A stretch of 21,513 bases of DNA from NCBI GenBank assembly GCA_016935775.1, contig JAFGQF010000277.1, positions 1-21,513 of the forward strand. Direction: 5' to 3'. The position numbers and the translations under genes are program-made. This stretch comes from Caldifarciminota bacterium (GTDB lineage Bacteria; Hydrothermota; Tepidihabitantia; Tepidihabitantales; Tepidihabitantaceae). Shown in pieces: positions 8,448 to 16,534 of this stretch (its first letter is position 1; each line of letters begins with the position of its first letter). The notes beneath the pieces were generated by a model. It saw only the letters and a list, made by a program, of their open reading frames with translations. It ran no database searches and was not told the DNA's origin.

Positions 8448-10305
8448 GTACGACTGGCGCGCGGCCAACCGTCAGCGCATCAAGACCGCGGATGAGGCCC
8501 TCCGGGTCATCAAGCCCGGCGACCGGCTGTTCGTCGGGACAGCCTGCGGCGCTCCCCAGAAGCTGGTCGCGGCCCTGGCCGAAACCCCGATCGAGGACGT
8601 CGAGGTTGCCAGCCTGCTGACCCTTGGAGTCGCACCCTACACCCAGGAGGCGCTCGCCGGCCGCTTTCGGGCCAACTCGTTCTTCATCAGCCCGAACGTC
8701 CGCGAGGCGGTCAACGAAGGCCGCGCCGACTACACGCCGATCTTCCTTTCCGAAATCCCGGCTCTCATCCGCTCCGGCCGGATGCCGATCGACGTGGCGC
8801 TGGTGCAGGTCTCCCCGCCCGACGCGCACGGTTTCTGCAGCCTGGGGGTCTCGGTCGACATCACCAAGCCCGCGGCCGAGTCCGCGACCCACGTCATCGC
8901 CGAGGTCAACCCGCGGATGCCCCGCACGCACGGCGACAGCTTCATTCACGTCAGTCGTTTCAACTCGCTGGTTGAGAACGACGCGCCGGTGCTCGAGTTC
9001 CAGACCCCGGGCGAGAGCGAGGTCGCCCGCCGCATCGCCCGCAACGTCGCCGACCTCGTCGAGAACGGCTCGACCATCCAGGTCGGCTACGGCGGCATCC
9101 CCAACGCCATCCTGACCTACCTGAAGGACAAGCAGGACCTCGGTGTTCACACCGAGGTTTTCTCCGACGGCCTCATCGAGCTGGTCGAACTGGGCGTCGT
9201 GAACAACCGCTGCAAGACCCTGCACCCGGGCAAAGTCGTTGCCTCGTTCGCGATGGGCAGCCGGCGGCTTTACGAGTACATCGACAACAACCCGATGTTC
9301 GACTTTCACCCGGTCGACTACACCAACGACCCGTTCGTGATCGCCCGCAACGACCGGATGGTCTCGATCAACTCGGCGCTCGAGGTCGACATGACCGGCC
9401 AGGTCTGCGCCGATTCGATCGGCTTCCGCTTCTACTCCGGCATCGGCGGCCAGCTTGATTTCGTCCGCGGCGCGGCCCGCTCGCGCGGCGGCAAGCCGAT
9501 AATCGTCCTCAAGTCCACCCGGGAAGACGAGCAGTACTCGCGCATCGTCCCGGTGCTCAGCGAAGGCGCGGGGGTCACCACCTCGCGGGGCGACGTCCAC
9601 TGGGTCGTCACCGAGTGGGGCGCCGCCTACCTGCACGGCAAGTCGGTGCGCGAGCGAACGCTGGCGCTGATCTCGATCGCCCACCCGAAGTTCCGCCGCG
9701 AGCTGCTCGATCTCGCCAAGCGACGCCACTACGTCTACGCCGACCAGCCCGAGGAGTCGCTGCTCGAGGCGCGCTATCCCGAGGAACTCGAAACCACCGC
9801 AGAGTCGCGTTCCGGCCTGTCGGTGTTCATCCGGCCGATCAAGCCGACCGACGAAGCCGGGATGCGTGAGATGTTCTACTCGTTCTCGAAGGAAACGGTC
9901 TTCTACCGGTTCTTCAGCTACCTGAACGCGATGCCCCACGAGAAGCTGACCAAGTTCGTCAACGTCGACTACGAGAACGAGATGGCGCTGGTCGCGGTGC
10001 TCAAGGACGCCGGCGAGGAGCAGTTGATCGGCTCGACCCGTTACTATGTCGACAAGGCGACCGGCCTCGCCGAGTTCGCCATCTCGGTGAACGACGACTA
10101 CCAGAACCAGGGTATCGGCACCCTGCTTTTCAACCACCTGGTCCGCGTTGCCAAGGCCAAGGGCGTCAAGGGGTTCGTCGGCTACGTGCTGGACTCGAAC
10201 ACCCGGGCCTACCGGTTGATGACCCGGACCGGGTTCCCGATCGAGACCAAGTGGGACGACGGCGTCTACACCCTGACGATGAGGTTCGAAGATGGCCCGC
10301 GCTAG
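8440..10305 (+). CDS. Acetyl-CoA hydrolase/CoA-transferase fused to GNAT acetyltransferase
   Basis: A 621-residue fusion. ATG 8440 has a strong AAGGAG (8428-8433) with 6-nt spacing and overlaps the MBL gene by 8 nt. Residues 1 to about 445 are an acetyl-CoA hydrolase/transferase of the 4-hydroxybutyrate/acetate CoA-transferase type, with the catalytic-type glutamate E239 in HTEVFSDG and the glycine-rich GYGGIPNAI. Residues 461-621 are a GNAT domain (FIRPIKPTDEAGM...) with the acetyl-CoA pyrophosphate loop Q555-N-Q557-G558-I-G560. Fusions of these two families are known. The first half would move or release CoA from short acyl groups; the GNAT half probably acylates a lysine or a small amine. 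The next gene, an acyl-CoA synthetase of the kind regulated by lysine acetylation in other bacteria, is the obvious candidate target. That link is inference. Confidence 0.92.
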   Translation: MTEYDWRAANRQRIKTADEALRVIKPGDRLFVGTACGAPQKLVAALAETPIEDVEVASLLTLGVAPYTQEALAGRFRANSFFISPNVREAVNEGRADYTPIFLSEIPALIRSGRMPIDVALVQVSPPDAHGFCSLGVSVDITKPAAESATHVIAEVNPRMPRTHGDSFIHVSRFNSLVENDAPVLEFQTPGESEVARRIARNVADLVENGSTIQVGYGGIPNAILTYLKDKQDLGVHTEVFSDGLIELVELGVVNNRCKTLHPGKVVASFAMGSRRLYEYIDNNPMFDFHPVDYTNDPFVIARNDRMVSINSALEVDMTGQVCADSIGFRFYSGIGGQLDFVRGAARSRGGKPIIVLKSTREDEQYSRIVPVLSEGAGVTTSRGDVHWVVTEWGAAYLHGKSVRERTLALISIAHPKFRRELLDLAKRRHYVYADQPEESLLEARYPEELETTAESRSGLSVFIRPIKPTDEAGMREMFYSFSKETVFYRFFSYLNAMPHEKLTKFVNVDYENEMALVAVLKDAGEEQLIGSTRYYVDKATGLAEFAISVNDDYQNQGIGTLLFNHLVRVAKAKGVKGFVGYVLDSNTRAYRLMTRTGFPIETKWDDGVYTLTMRFEDGPR

Positions 10306-12430
10306 CCTCGACTCCCTGTTCAAGCCCGACTCGATCGCGGTCATCGGCGCCTCGACGCGCGAAGGCTCGGTCGGCCACGCGCTGTTCTCGAACATCCTGA
10401 TGAACGGCTACACCGGGACGGTCTTCCCGGTCAACATGCGCGCCCGGTCGGTGCTCGGGGTCAAGGCCTACCCGTCGATCCGGGATATCCCCGACGACAT
10501 CGACCTTGCCATCCTGATCGTTCCGGCCCTCGCGGTACCGGCGACCCTGGCCGAGTGCGGCCAGAAGAAAGTCAAGGCGGCCATCATCATCAGCGCCGGG
10601 TTCAAGGAGCTTGGCCCTTCCGGGGCCAGGCTCGAGGAGAGCCTCAAGGACAAGGCTCGCCAGTACGGCATCCGGATGATCGGCCCGAACTGCTTCGGTC
10701 TCATCAACACCGCCCGCGACGTGCGCCTGAACACCACCTTCGGACGGGTAATGCCAACTCACGGCAACATCGCCTTCATGTCGCAGTCGGGCGCGGTCGG
10801 GGTCAACGCGCTCGAATACGCCGAGTCCGAGGGTGTCGGGCTGTCCAAGTTCGCCTCGATCGGCAACAAGGCCGACATCAATGAAAACGACCTGCTGACC
10901 TACCTGAAGGACGACGACGAAACCGACGTCATCGCCTTCTACCTCGAAGACCTGGTCAACCCGCGTGAGTTCATGCAGATCGCCCGGGAGGTGACATCGA
11001 ACCCGGACCGGCCGAAGCCGATCCTGGCAATCAAGTCCGGCCGGACATCGGAGGGTGCAAAGGCCGCCTCCTCCCATACCGGGGCGCTGGCCGGTTCGGA
11101 CGAGGCCTACAACGCCTTCTTCGCCCAGGCCCGAATCATCCGGGTCGAGACGATCAACGAGCTGTTCGCCAAGGCAGCGGCGCTCGCCTACCAGCCGGTC
11201 CCCCGCGGTCCGAGGGTCGCCATCCTGACCAACGCCGGCGGGATCGGGATCATGGCGACCGACGCCTGCATCGCCAATGGCCTCGAGATGGCAAAACTGG
11301 CTCCCGAGACCCAGGCCGAGATGCGCAAGCACCTGCCGCCGACCGCCTCGGTTTCGAACCCGGTGGACATCATCGGGGACGCCGGTGAGGACCGCTACCG
11401 GGCTGCGCTTGAGCTGTTGATCAGGGACCCGAACGTCGACAGCCTGCTGCCGATCTGGACCCCGACGCTGATGGCCGAGGCGGTGGACATCGCCGCCATC
11501 ATCGCCGAGGCCGGCACCGCGACCGACAAGCCGGTGCTCGCCTGCATCCAGACGATGGGTGACTCGGCCGCCATCCGGAAAGCCCTGCTGAAGGACCGCA
11601 TCCCCCACTACCAGTTTCCCGAGAGCGCGGCCCGGGCGCTGGCCACGATGACGCAGTTCGCCGCCTGGAGCAAGCGCCCGCAGGGTGATACCCTGAGCTT
11701 CGAGGACGTCGACAAGGAGCGCGTGCGGGAGATTGTCGCCCGTGCCCGCGGTCGCCAGCCGGCGTTTCTCACCGAGCCCGAGGGGCACGAGGTATTCGAC
11801 AGCTATGGCTTGCCGGTCCCCCGCTTCCAACTTGCCCGGTCCGAAGACGAGGCGCTGTCGGCGGCGGCCGAGATCGGCTACCCGGTCGTGCTCAAGATCG
11901 TCTCGCCGGACATCCTGCACAAGACCGAGTTCGGCGGTGTCCGGGTCAGCATCACCGATGACGAATCGCTCAGGAACGACTACCGGCAGCTGCTTGAGAC
12001 GGTCAACCAGCGCAAGCCCGGGGCCGACATCCACGGCGTGCTGGTCCAGCAGATGGCTCCGAAAGGCACCGAGACCATCATCGGGATGAAACGCGACCCC
12101 CAGTTCGGGCCGCTCCTGATGTTCGGCCTCGGCGGCGTGCTGGTCGAGGTTCTCAAGGACGTGACGTTCCGGCTGGCGCCACTCAACGACATCTCGGCCG
12201 AGTCAATGGTCACCGGCATCAAGGCGGTGCGGCTGCTGGGCGAGTTCCGCGGCCAGCCGGCACGCGATACTGACAGCATCAAGGAGTGCCTCCAGCGGTT
12301 GTCGCAGCTGGTTATCGACTTCGAGGACTTCTCGGAGATCGATATCAACCCGCTGTTGGTCTATGAAGAGGGCAAGGGCGCGCTGGTGCTCGACGCTCGG
12401 CTGCTGCTGGGACCGCCGCCCGGACAGTAG
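10292..12430 (+). CDS. ADP-forming acetate/acyl-CoA synthetase (fused alpha-beta, ATP-grasp)
   Basis: A 712-residue NDP-forming acyl-CoA synthetase that converts acyl-CoA + ADP + Pi to acid + CoA + ATP, reversibly. ATG 10292 overlaps the upstream gene by 14 nt. Domain order: CoA-binding Rossmann domain (FKPDSIAVIGASTREGSVG, residues 8-130); succinyl-CoA-ligase-like flavodoxin domains with the phosphohistidine H262 in SSHTGALAGS; then the ATP-grasp domain (about residues 490-712) with SPDILHKTEFGGV (H543) and the C-terminal DFSEIDINPLLV signature. Length and order match the single-chain alpha-beta form. In fermenting bacteria and archaea this enzyme makes ATP from acyl-CoA formed by amino acid or sugar breakdown. 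It ends the operon headed by secreted peptidases. Unlike the Pat protein acetyltransferase it has no GNAT domain; that domain sits in the preceding gene. Confidence 0.94.
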   Translation: MARASLDSLFKPDSIAVIGASTREGSVGHALFSNILMNGYTGTVFPVNMRARSVLGVKAYPSIRDIPDDIDLAILIVPALAVPATLAECGQKKVKAAIIISAGFKELGPSGARLEESLKDKARQYGIRMIGPNCFGLINTARDVRLNTTFGRVMPTHGNIAFMSQSGAVGVNALEYAESEGVGLSKFASIGNKADINENDLLTYLKDDDETDVIAFYLEDLVNPREFMQIAREVTSNPDRPKPILAIKSGRTSEGAKAASSHTGALAGSDEAYNAFFAQARIIRVETINELFAKAAALAYQPVPRGPRVAILTNAGGIGIMATDACIANGLEMAKLAPETQAEMRKHLPPTASVSNPVDIIGDAGEDRYRAALELLIRDPNVDSLLPIWTPTLMAEAVDIAAIIAEAGTATDKPVLACIQTMGDSAAIRKALLKDRIPHYQFPESAARALATMTQFAAWSKRPQGDTLSFEDVDKERVREIVARARGRQPAFLTEPEGHEVFDSYGLPVPRFQLARSEDEALSAAAEIGYPVVLKIVSPDILHKTEFGGVRVSITDDESLRNDYRQLLETVNQRKPGADIHGVLVQQMAPKGTETIIGMKRDPQFGPLLMFGLGGVLVEVLKDVTFRLAPLNDISAESMVTGIKAVRLLGEFRGQPARDTDSIKECLQRLSQLVIDFEDFSEIDINPLLVYEEGKGALVLDARLLLGPPPGQ

Positions 12431-12579
12431 CCCGCTCGACCGCGCCCGTTCCCGGCCGGCGGGCGGGTACGCCAGGGCGTCCTCGCCGGTGCCGGTTCTC
12501 CGGCACTACCCCGACCCATGCGGCCGGAGGCCGCATCCACCCTGAAACGAAGCGCCGGGGCGGTGCCCGGCGCTTCCAC
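12431..12579. terminator. Hairpin cluster between the ACD gene and tRNA-Ala; likely bidirectional terminator
   Basis: Three G+C-rich inverted repeats lie between the convergent ends of the ACD gene and the tRNA-Ala. They are GTGCCGG/CCGGCAC (12489-12506, 4-nt loop), ATGCGGCC/GGCCGCAT (12518-12536, 3-nt loop) and an 11-bp stem (12549-12576, 6-nt loop). The last lies 3 nt past the tRNA 3' end and is followed on the minus strand by GTTTC, a weak U-run. No long T-tract is seen, so termination may rely on structure or Rho. Nothing else is recognised in this stretch. Confidence 0.45.
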
Positions 12580-12652
12580 TGGAGGTGAGCGGATTCGAAC
12601 CGCCGACCCCCTGCTTGCAAAGCAGGTGCTCTCCCAGCTGAGCTACACCCCC
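12580..12652 (-). tRNA. tRNA-Ala(TGC)
   Basis: A complete 73-nt cloverleaf on the minus strand. The 7-bp acceptor stem GGGGGTG pairs with CACCTCC, including the G3:U70 wobble that marks alanine tRNAs. The D-arm is GCTC...GAGC; the anticodon stem CCTGC/GCAGG holds the loop TTTGCAA with anticodon TGC; the T-loop is TTCGAAT. The discriminator base is A. CCA is not encoded (GTGG follows). Confidence 0.97.
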
Positions 12653-12664
12653 ATCGGTCTCGTC

Positions 12665-12692
12665 AGAATACGACCCGGTCCGCAATTGTCAA
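12665..12692 (-). promoter_or_regulatory. Promoter of tRNA-Ala(TGC)
   Basis: On the minus strand a perfect TTGACA (12687-12692) and TATTCT (12665-12670) are separated by 16 bp. The predicted start near 12658 gives a 5' leader of about 6 nt before the tRNA, normal for a tRNA gene. It is divergent from the nusA promoter about 120 bp away. Confidence 0.65.
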
Positions 12693-12811
12693 GACCGACA
12701 GTCGCCTGACCGGGTAACCGGCGCAACTCCATCGCCGTTTAAGCGCCGTTTCTACAATCAATTAGACCAACTCCGGCGCGGAGCAACTCGCCCGGGGACC
12801 GCTCTGGTTCC

Positions 12812-12839
12812 TTGACTGGGTCGGGCGTCAGGTTATAAT
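12812..12839 (+). promoter_or_regulatory. Promoter of the nusA-infB operon
   Basis: TTGACT (12812-12817) and a perfect TATAAT (12834-12839) with a 16-bp spacer; transcription should begin near 12846. The stretch from the tRNA promoter to here (12693-12811) holds no gene, only a small inverted repeat CTCCG/CGGAG at 12771-12783. Confidence 0.75.
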
Positions 12840-12869
12840 CGCCGGAATGAACCATAACAGGAGAAGCAG

Positions 12870-14159
12870 GTGAAGGCTGGCGCGACCGATTCGGCCGGCA
12901 AGCACCATCAGGACCGGCCAATGAACAAAGACATTTCGAACCTGATTGTCCAGATCGCCCGGATAAGAAACGTCGACGTGACCTATGTGTGCGAGACGCT
13001 GCGAGCCAGCATCGTCGCAGGCCTCAAGCGGCGGTTCGGCGCCGAGACCGAGGCCGACGTCGAAATCGAGCCCGACTCGGGCACGATTCGAGTGTACCTC
13101 GCCAAGGACGTAGTCGAGCGGGTCGATAACCCGGGGCGACAGATCGCGGTCAAGGACGCGCACAGGATCAGCCCGACCGCCCAGGTCGGGGACGTGATCC
13201 GCGATGAGTTGCCGCTCGACGAGCTCGGCCGGATCGCCATCCGCAAGGCCTCGGACGAGCTGCTCCTGAAGCTCCGCGAGGCCGAGCGGACGAAGCTCTT
13301 CGACGAGTTCAGCAAGAAGAAGGGCGAAATCGTCACCGGCACGGTCCAGAAGATCGGCCGCGAGGAGATAATCGTCAATCTCGGGCTGATCGAGGCCGTG
13401 CTCACCACCCGCGAGCAACTGAAGAGCGACCACTACCGCCAGGGACTGCCGATCAAGGCCTACGTTCACCGCGTCGACAAGACCCCGATCGGGCCGCGGG
13501 TCTACCTGAGCCGCACCCACCCCGAGTTCCTGCGCAAGCTGCTCTCCCGCGAGGTTCCGGAAATCAAGGAAGGCGTCGTCGAGATCAAGGGCATCGCCCG
13601 GTCTCCCGGGTTCCGTTCCAAGGTGGCGGTCAACTCGCTCGACGACAAGGTCGACCCGGTCGGCGCCTGCGTCGGCTACCGGAAGTCGAGGATCGAGAAC
13701 GTCATCAAGGAGATCTCGGGCGAGAAAGTCGACATCGTCCAGTGGAGTCGTGACCCGCAGGTCTTCATCGCCCGGGCGCTCGGCCCGGCCAAGGTCAGCG
13801 AGGTCATCAAGGAGGGCGACACCCACATCGTGGTTGTCCCGGACGCCGAGTTCTCGATCGCCATCGGCAAGAAGGGCCAGAACGTCTGGCTCGCAAGCCT
13901 GCTCGCGGCCACCAAGATCGAAGTGCTCAAGGAGACCGACTACCGCAACCGCGTGATAATGGGCAAGGCCGCCCGGGTCGAGATCGACACGCTGTCGATC
14001 GATGATGCCGTCAAGGAGAAGCTGAAGTCGCACGGCATCAGCAACGCGTTCGACCTGTTGAACCAGCCTGCCGAGGAACTTTGCCGGCTCACCGAGCTGC
14101 CGCCCGAGCAGGTCGAACAGGTCATCCAGCAAACCCGCGAGAAGGTATGGCTAAGCTGA
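12870..14159 (+). CDS. nusA: Transcription termination/antitermination factor NusA
   Basis: NusA binds RNA polymerase and nascent RNA and controls pausing, termination and antitermination. The order of domains is complete: N-terminal polymerase-binding domain (MNKDISNLIVQIARIRNVD...), S1 domain (GEIVTGTVQKIGREEIIVNL), KH1 with DPVGACVGYRKSRIENVIKEISGEKVDIV, KH2 with AIGKKGQNVWLASLL, and a short C-terminal helix-hairpin-helix (HGISNAFDLLNQPAEELCRL). At 429 residues it lacks the longer acidic repeats of the E. coli protein (about 495 aa). Two starts compete: GTG 12870 with AGGAG at 12859-12863, or ATG 12921 with AGGA at 12910-12913. The latter gives the N-terminus usual for the family, while the former adds 17 hydrophilic residues. 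infB overlaps its end by 13 nt. rimP, the usual upstream partner, is absent. Confidence 0.96.
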   Translation: MKAGATDSAGKHHQDRPMNKDISNLIVQIARIRNVDVTYVCETLRASIVAGLKRRFGAETEADVEIEPDSGTIRVYLAKDVVERVDNPGRQIAVKDAHRISPTAQVGDVIRDELPLDELGRIAIRKASDELLLKLREAERTKLFDEFSKKKGEIVTGTVQKIGREEIIVNLGLIEAVLTTREQLKSDHYRQGLPIKAYVHRVDKTPIGPRVYLSRTHPEFLRKLLSREVPEIKEGVVEIKGIARSPGFRSKVAVNSLDDKVDPVGACVGYRKSRIENVIKEISGEKVDIVQWSRDPQVFIARALGPAKVSEVIKEGDTHIVVVPDAEFSIAIGKKGQNVWLASLLAATKIEVLKETDYRNRVIMGKAARVEIDTLSIDDAVKEKLKSHGISNAFDLLNQPAEELCRLTELPPEQVEQVIQQTREKVWLS

Positions 14160-16246
14160 AGGTCTTCGAGGCCGCCAAGCAGTTGAACCTCTCGAGCGAG
14201 GGACTGATCGCCGTCCTCAAGGAGCTGAACTTCCCCGCGCGCGGCTACACCTCCTACATCACCGACGCGGAGTTCGAGGCGGCCCGCCTGCGACTGCGAA
14301 AGGAAAAGAAGCAGTTCAAGGAATCGATTCGTCGGCGGCGGACGTCGCGCCCGGCCAGCCCCCAGCGCGAGGAGAAGACCGACGCCGAGATCTCCCGCAA
14401 CATCCGCCAGACGCTGGTCAAGGTCCGGGGCCGCGAAATCAGGCACCGCCGGCCGACCCGCGAGGCACGGCCGACGTGCGCCCCGGTCTCGGAGGAGCGC
14501 GTCAAGATCAGCAGCTACATGACCGTCGCCGAGCTCGCCCACGCCTTCGAGACCGCGCCCTCGGACATCATCAAGAAATGCCTGGCGATGGGCATGCTTG
14601 CCACCGTCAACCAGCGGCTTGACCTCGACACGATAATGCTGATTGCCGACGAGTGCGGCATCAAGGTCGAACAGGAATCCGAGGCAGAAACGGAACAGGT
14701 CGAGCGCGAGCAGGTTGACGCCCGGCCGCCGGTCGTGGTCGTGCTCGGTCACGTCGACCACGGCAAGACCGCCCTGCTCGACTATATCCGCAAGACCAAG
14801 GTCGTCGAGCAGGAGGCCGGCCGCATCACTCAGCACACCGGTGCCTACGTCGCCTACTACGACGAGAAGCCGATCGTCTTCCTCGACACGCCGGGCCACG
14901 AGGCGTTCACCGCGATGCGGGCCCGCGGCGCCCAGGTCACCGACATCGCCGTGCTGGTGGTGGCGGCCGACGACGGAGTGATGCCCCAGACCAAGGAAGC
15001 CATCGACCACGCCCGCGCCGCCGGCATACCGATGATCGTCGCCATCACCAAGGTCGACCTGGCCAATGCCAACCCGGACCGGGCCAAGGCCCAACTTGCC
15101 CAGAGCGGGGTCGCGGTCGAGGGCTACGGCGGCGACACCCTCTGCGTCGAGACCTCGGCGATGACCGGCCAGGGCATCGAGGAACTGCTCGACGGCATCT
15201 CGGTCAAGGCGCTCGAGCTCGACCTCACCGCGGGCTACGACGGCCCGGCCCACGGCGTGGTCGTCGAGGCCCGGGTGGACCGGGGCCGCGGCAACATCGC
15301 CACCGTGCTCGTCCAGGAGGGCACGCTGCGGCGCGGCGACCCGTTCGTGGCGGCCGAGTACCACGGCCGCGTCCGCGACCTGCTGGATGAGCGCTTCAAC
15401 CGCATCGAGGAAGTCACCCCTTCGATGCCGGCCCAGGTTCTCGGGTTCTCCGGCCTGCCCCAGGCCGGCGACCGTGTCGAGGTGACCGCCGACGAGCGCA
15501 CGGCGCGCGAACTGGCCCAGCGCCGCTACCTCAGCAAGCGCGACCGGATTCTCGCCTCGAGCCGGCCCAAGATCACGCTCGAATCGCTCCAGGACCAGAT
15601 CGCCGCCGGCCAGGTTCGCGAGCTGAAGATCGTGCTCAAGGCCGACGTCTCGGGCTCGTCCGAGGCGTTGCGCGACTCGCTCGAGGGACTGTCGCTGGAG
15701 GAAGTCCGAGTGCGGGTCATCAGCGCCTCGGTCGGCGACATCAGCCGCAGCGACGTGCTGCTCGCCCAGGCCTCCGAGGCGATCATCGTCGGCTTCCACG
15801 TCCGGACCCTGACCGACGCCAAGGCGCTCGCCGACCACGAGGGCGTCGAGATTCGCACCTACCGGATAATCTACGCCGCGATCGACGACATCCGGGCGGC
15901 GATGCTCGGCCTGCTCGAGCCCGAGGAGCGCGAGGTTGACCTTGGCCGGGCCGAGGTGCGCAAGGTGTTCAAGCTGCCCAAGGCCACGGTCATCGGCTGT
16001 TACGTCACCGAGGGCAAGCTGGTCCGCGACGCCCGGGTCCGGGTGCTGCACGAGGACCGCGAAGTCGCGAACACCCGGGTCACATCGCTCCGCCGGTTCA
16101 AGGACGACGTCAAGGAAGTCGACACCGGCTACGAGTGCGGTGTCGGGATCGAGGAATCGGACGAGGTCCAGGAGGGCGACATCCTCCAGTTCTACACCGT
16201 CGAGCAGGTTGCCCGCGCCGCCCCCTCCGCCCGCCAGCACCAATAG
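14147..16246 (+). CDS. infB: Translation initiation factor IF-2
   Basis: This 699-residue GTPase brings initiator tRNA to the small ribosomal subunit. ATG 14147 begins the usual IF2 N-terminus (MAKLKVFEAAKQLNLSSEGLIAVLKEL); a basic linker and a second IF2_N module (about residues 125-180, SYMTVAELAHAFETAPSDIIKKCLAMG) follow. The G domain has G1 GHVDHGKT (201-208), G3 DTPGHEAF (from D247), G4 TKVD (301-304) and G5 SAM. The usual G4 is NKxD; here threonine replaces asparagine, which is tolerated in some GTPases such as SelB. Domains II, III and the tRNA-binding C2 domain follow, ending with the G-rich VGIEESDEVQEGDILQFY signature. The linker is short compared with E. coli IF-2 (890 aa). It overlaps nusA by 13 nt and is followed after 3 nt by the DUF503 gene. 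Confidence 0.97.
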   Translation: MAKLKVFEAAKQLNLSSEGLIAVLKELNFPARGYTSYITDAEFEAARLRLRKEKKQFKESIRRRRTSRPASPQREEKTDAEISRNIRQTLVKVRGREIRHRRPTREARPTCAPVSEERVKISSYMTVAELAHAFETAPSDIIKKCLAMGMLATVNQRLDLDTIMLIADECGIKVEQESEAETEQVEREQVDARPPVVVVLGHVDHGKTALLDYIRKTKVVEQEAGRITQHTGAYVAYYDEKPIVFLDTPGHEAFTAMRARGAQVTDIAVLVVAADDGVMPQTKEAIDHARAAGIPMIVAITKVDLANANPDRAKAQLAQSGVAVEGYGGDTLCVETSAMTGQGIEELLDGISVKALELDLTAGYDGPAHGVVVEARVDRGRGNIATVLVQEGTLRRGDPFVAAEYHGRVRDLLDERFNRIEEVTPSMPAQVLGFSGLPQAGDRVEVTADERTARELAQRRYLSKRDRILASSRPKITLESLQDQIAAGQVRELKIVLKADVSGSSEALRDSLEGLSLEEVRVRVISASVGDISRSDVLLAQASEAIIVGFHVRTLTDAKALADHEGVEIRTYRIIYAAIDDIRAAMLGLLEPEEREVDLGRAEVRKVFKLPKATVIGCYVTEGKLVRDARVRVLHEDREVANTRVTSLRRFKDDVKEVDTGYECGVGIEESDEVQEGDILQFYTVEQVARAAPSARQHQ

Positions 16247-16249
16247 GCC

Positions 16250-16534
16250 GTGCACGTCGGGCTGCTGCTGCTCGACTGCCACATCCCGGGAAGCGTCTCG
16301 CTGAAGGACAAGCGCCGCGCGCTCAACGGCCTGCTCGTGCGGCTGCGCCGCTCGCACAACGTCGCGGCCTGCGAGGTCGAGTACCAAGACCAATGGCAGC
16401 GGGCGGTGCTCGCCGTGGTGTTCGTCAACACCGACTGGCGGATGGTCCAGCGCTCGATGTCGCAGGTGACCGATTTCGTCGGTCGCAGCCGGGACGTCGC
16501 GCTGCTCGACTCCGAGACCAGGCAGCTCGCCTAG
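16250..16534 (+). CDS. DUF503/YlxP-like protein
   Basis: A 94-residue protein starting at GTG 16250, 3 nt after infB. The sequence MHVGLLLLDCHIPGSVSLKDKRR...LRRSHNVAACEVEYQDQWQRAVLAVVFVN matches the DUF503 family: a compact alpha-beta protein with the conserved HIPGSxSLKxKR start and the EVxxQDxWQR core. In Firmicutes and others the homologue (YlxP) sits in the same place after infB and before rbfA, and is thought to assist ribosome assembly; the exact activity is unknown. Here no rbfA follows. Its TAG stop (16532-16534) lies in a CTAG that is also the stop of the convergent uppP gene. There is no room for a terminator between them. Confidence 0.9.
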   Translation: MHVGLLLLDCHIPGSVSLKDKRRALNGLLVRLRRSHNVAACEVEYQDQWQRAVLAVVFVNTDWRMVQRSMSQVTDFVGRSRDVALLDSETRQLA

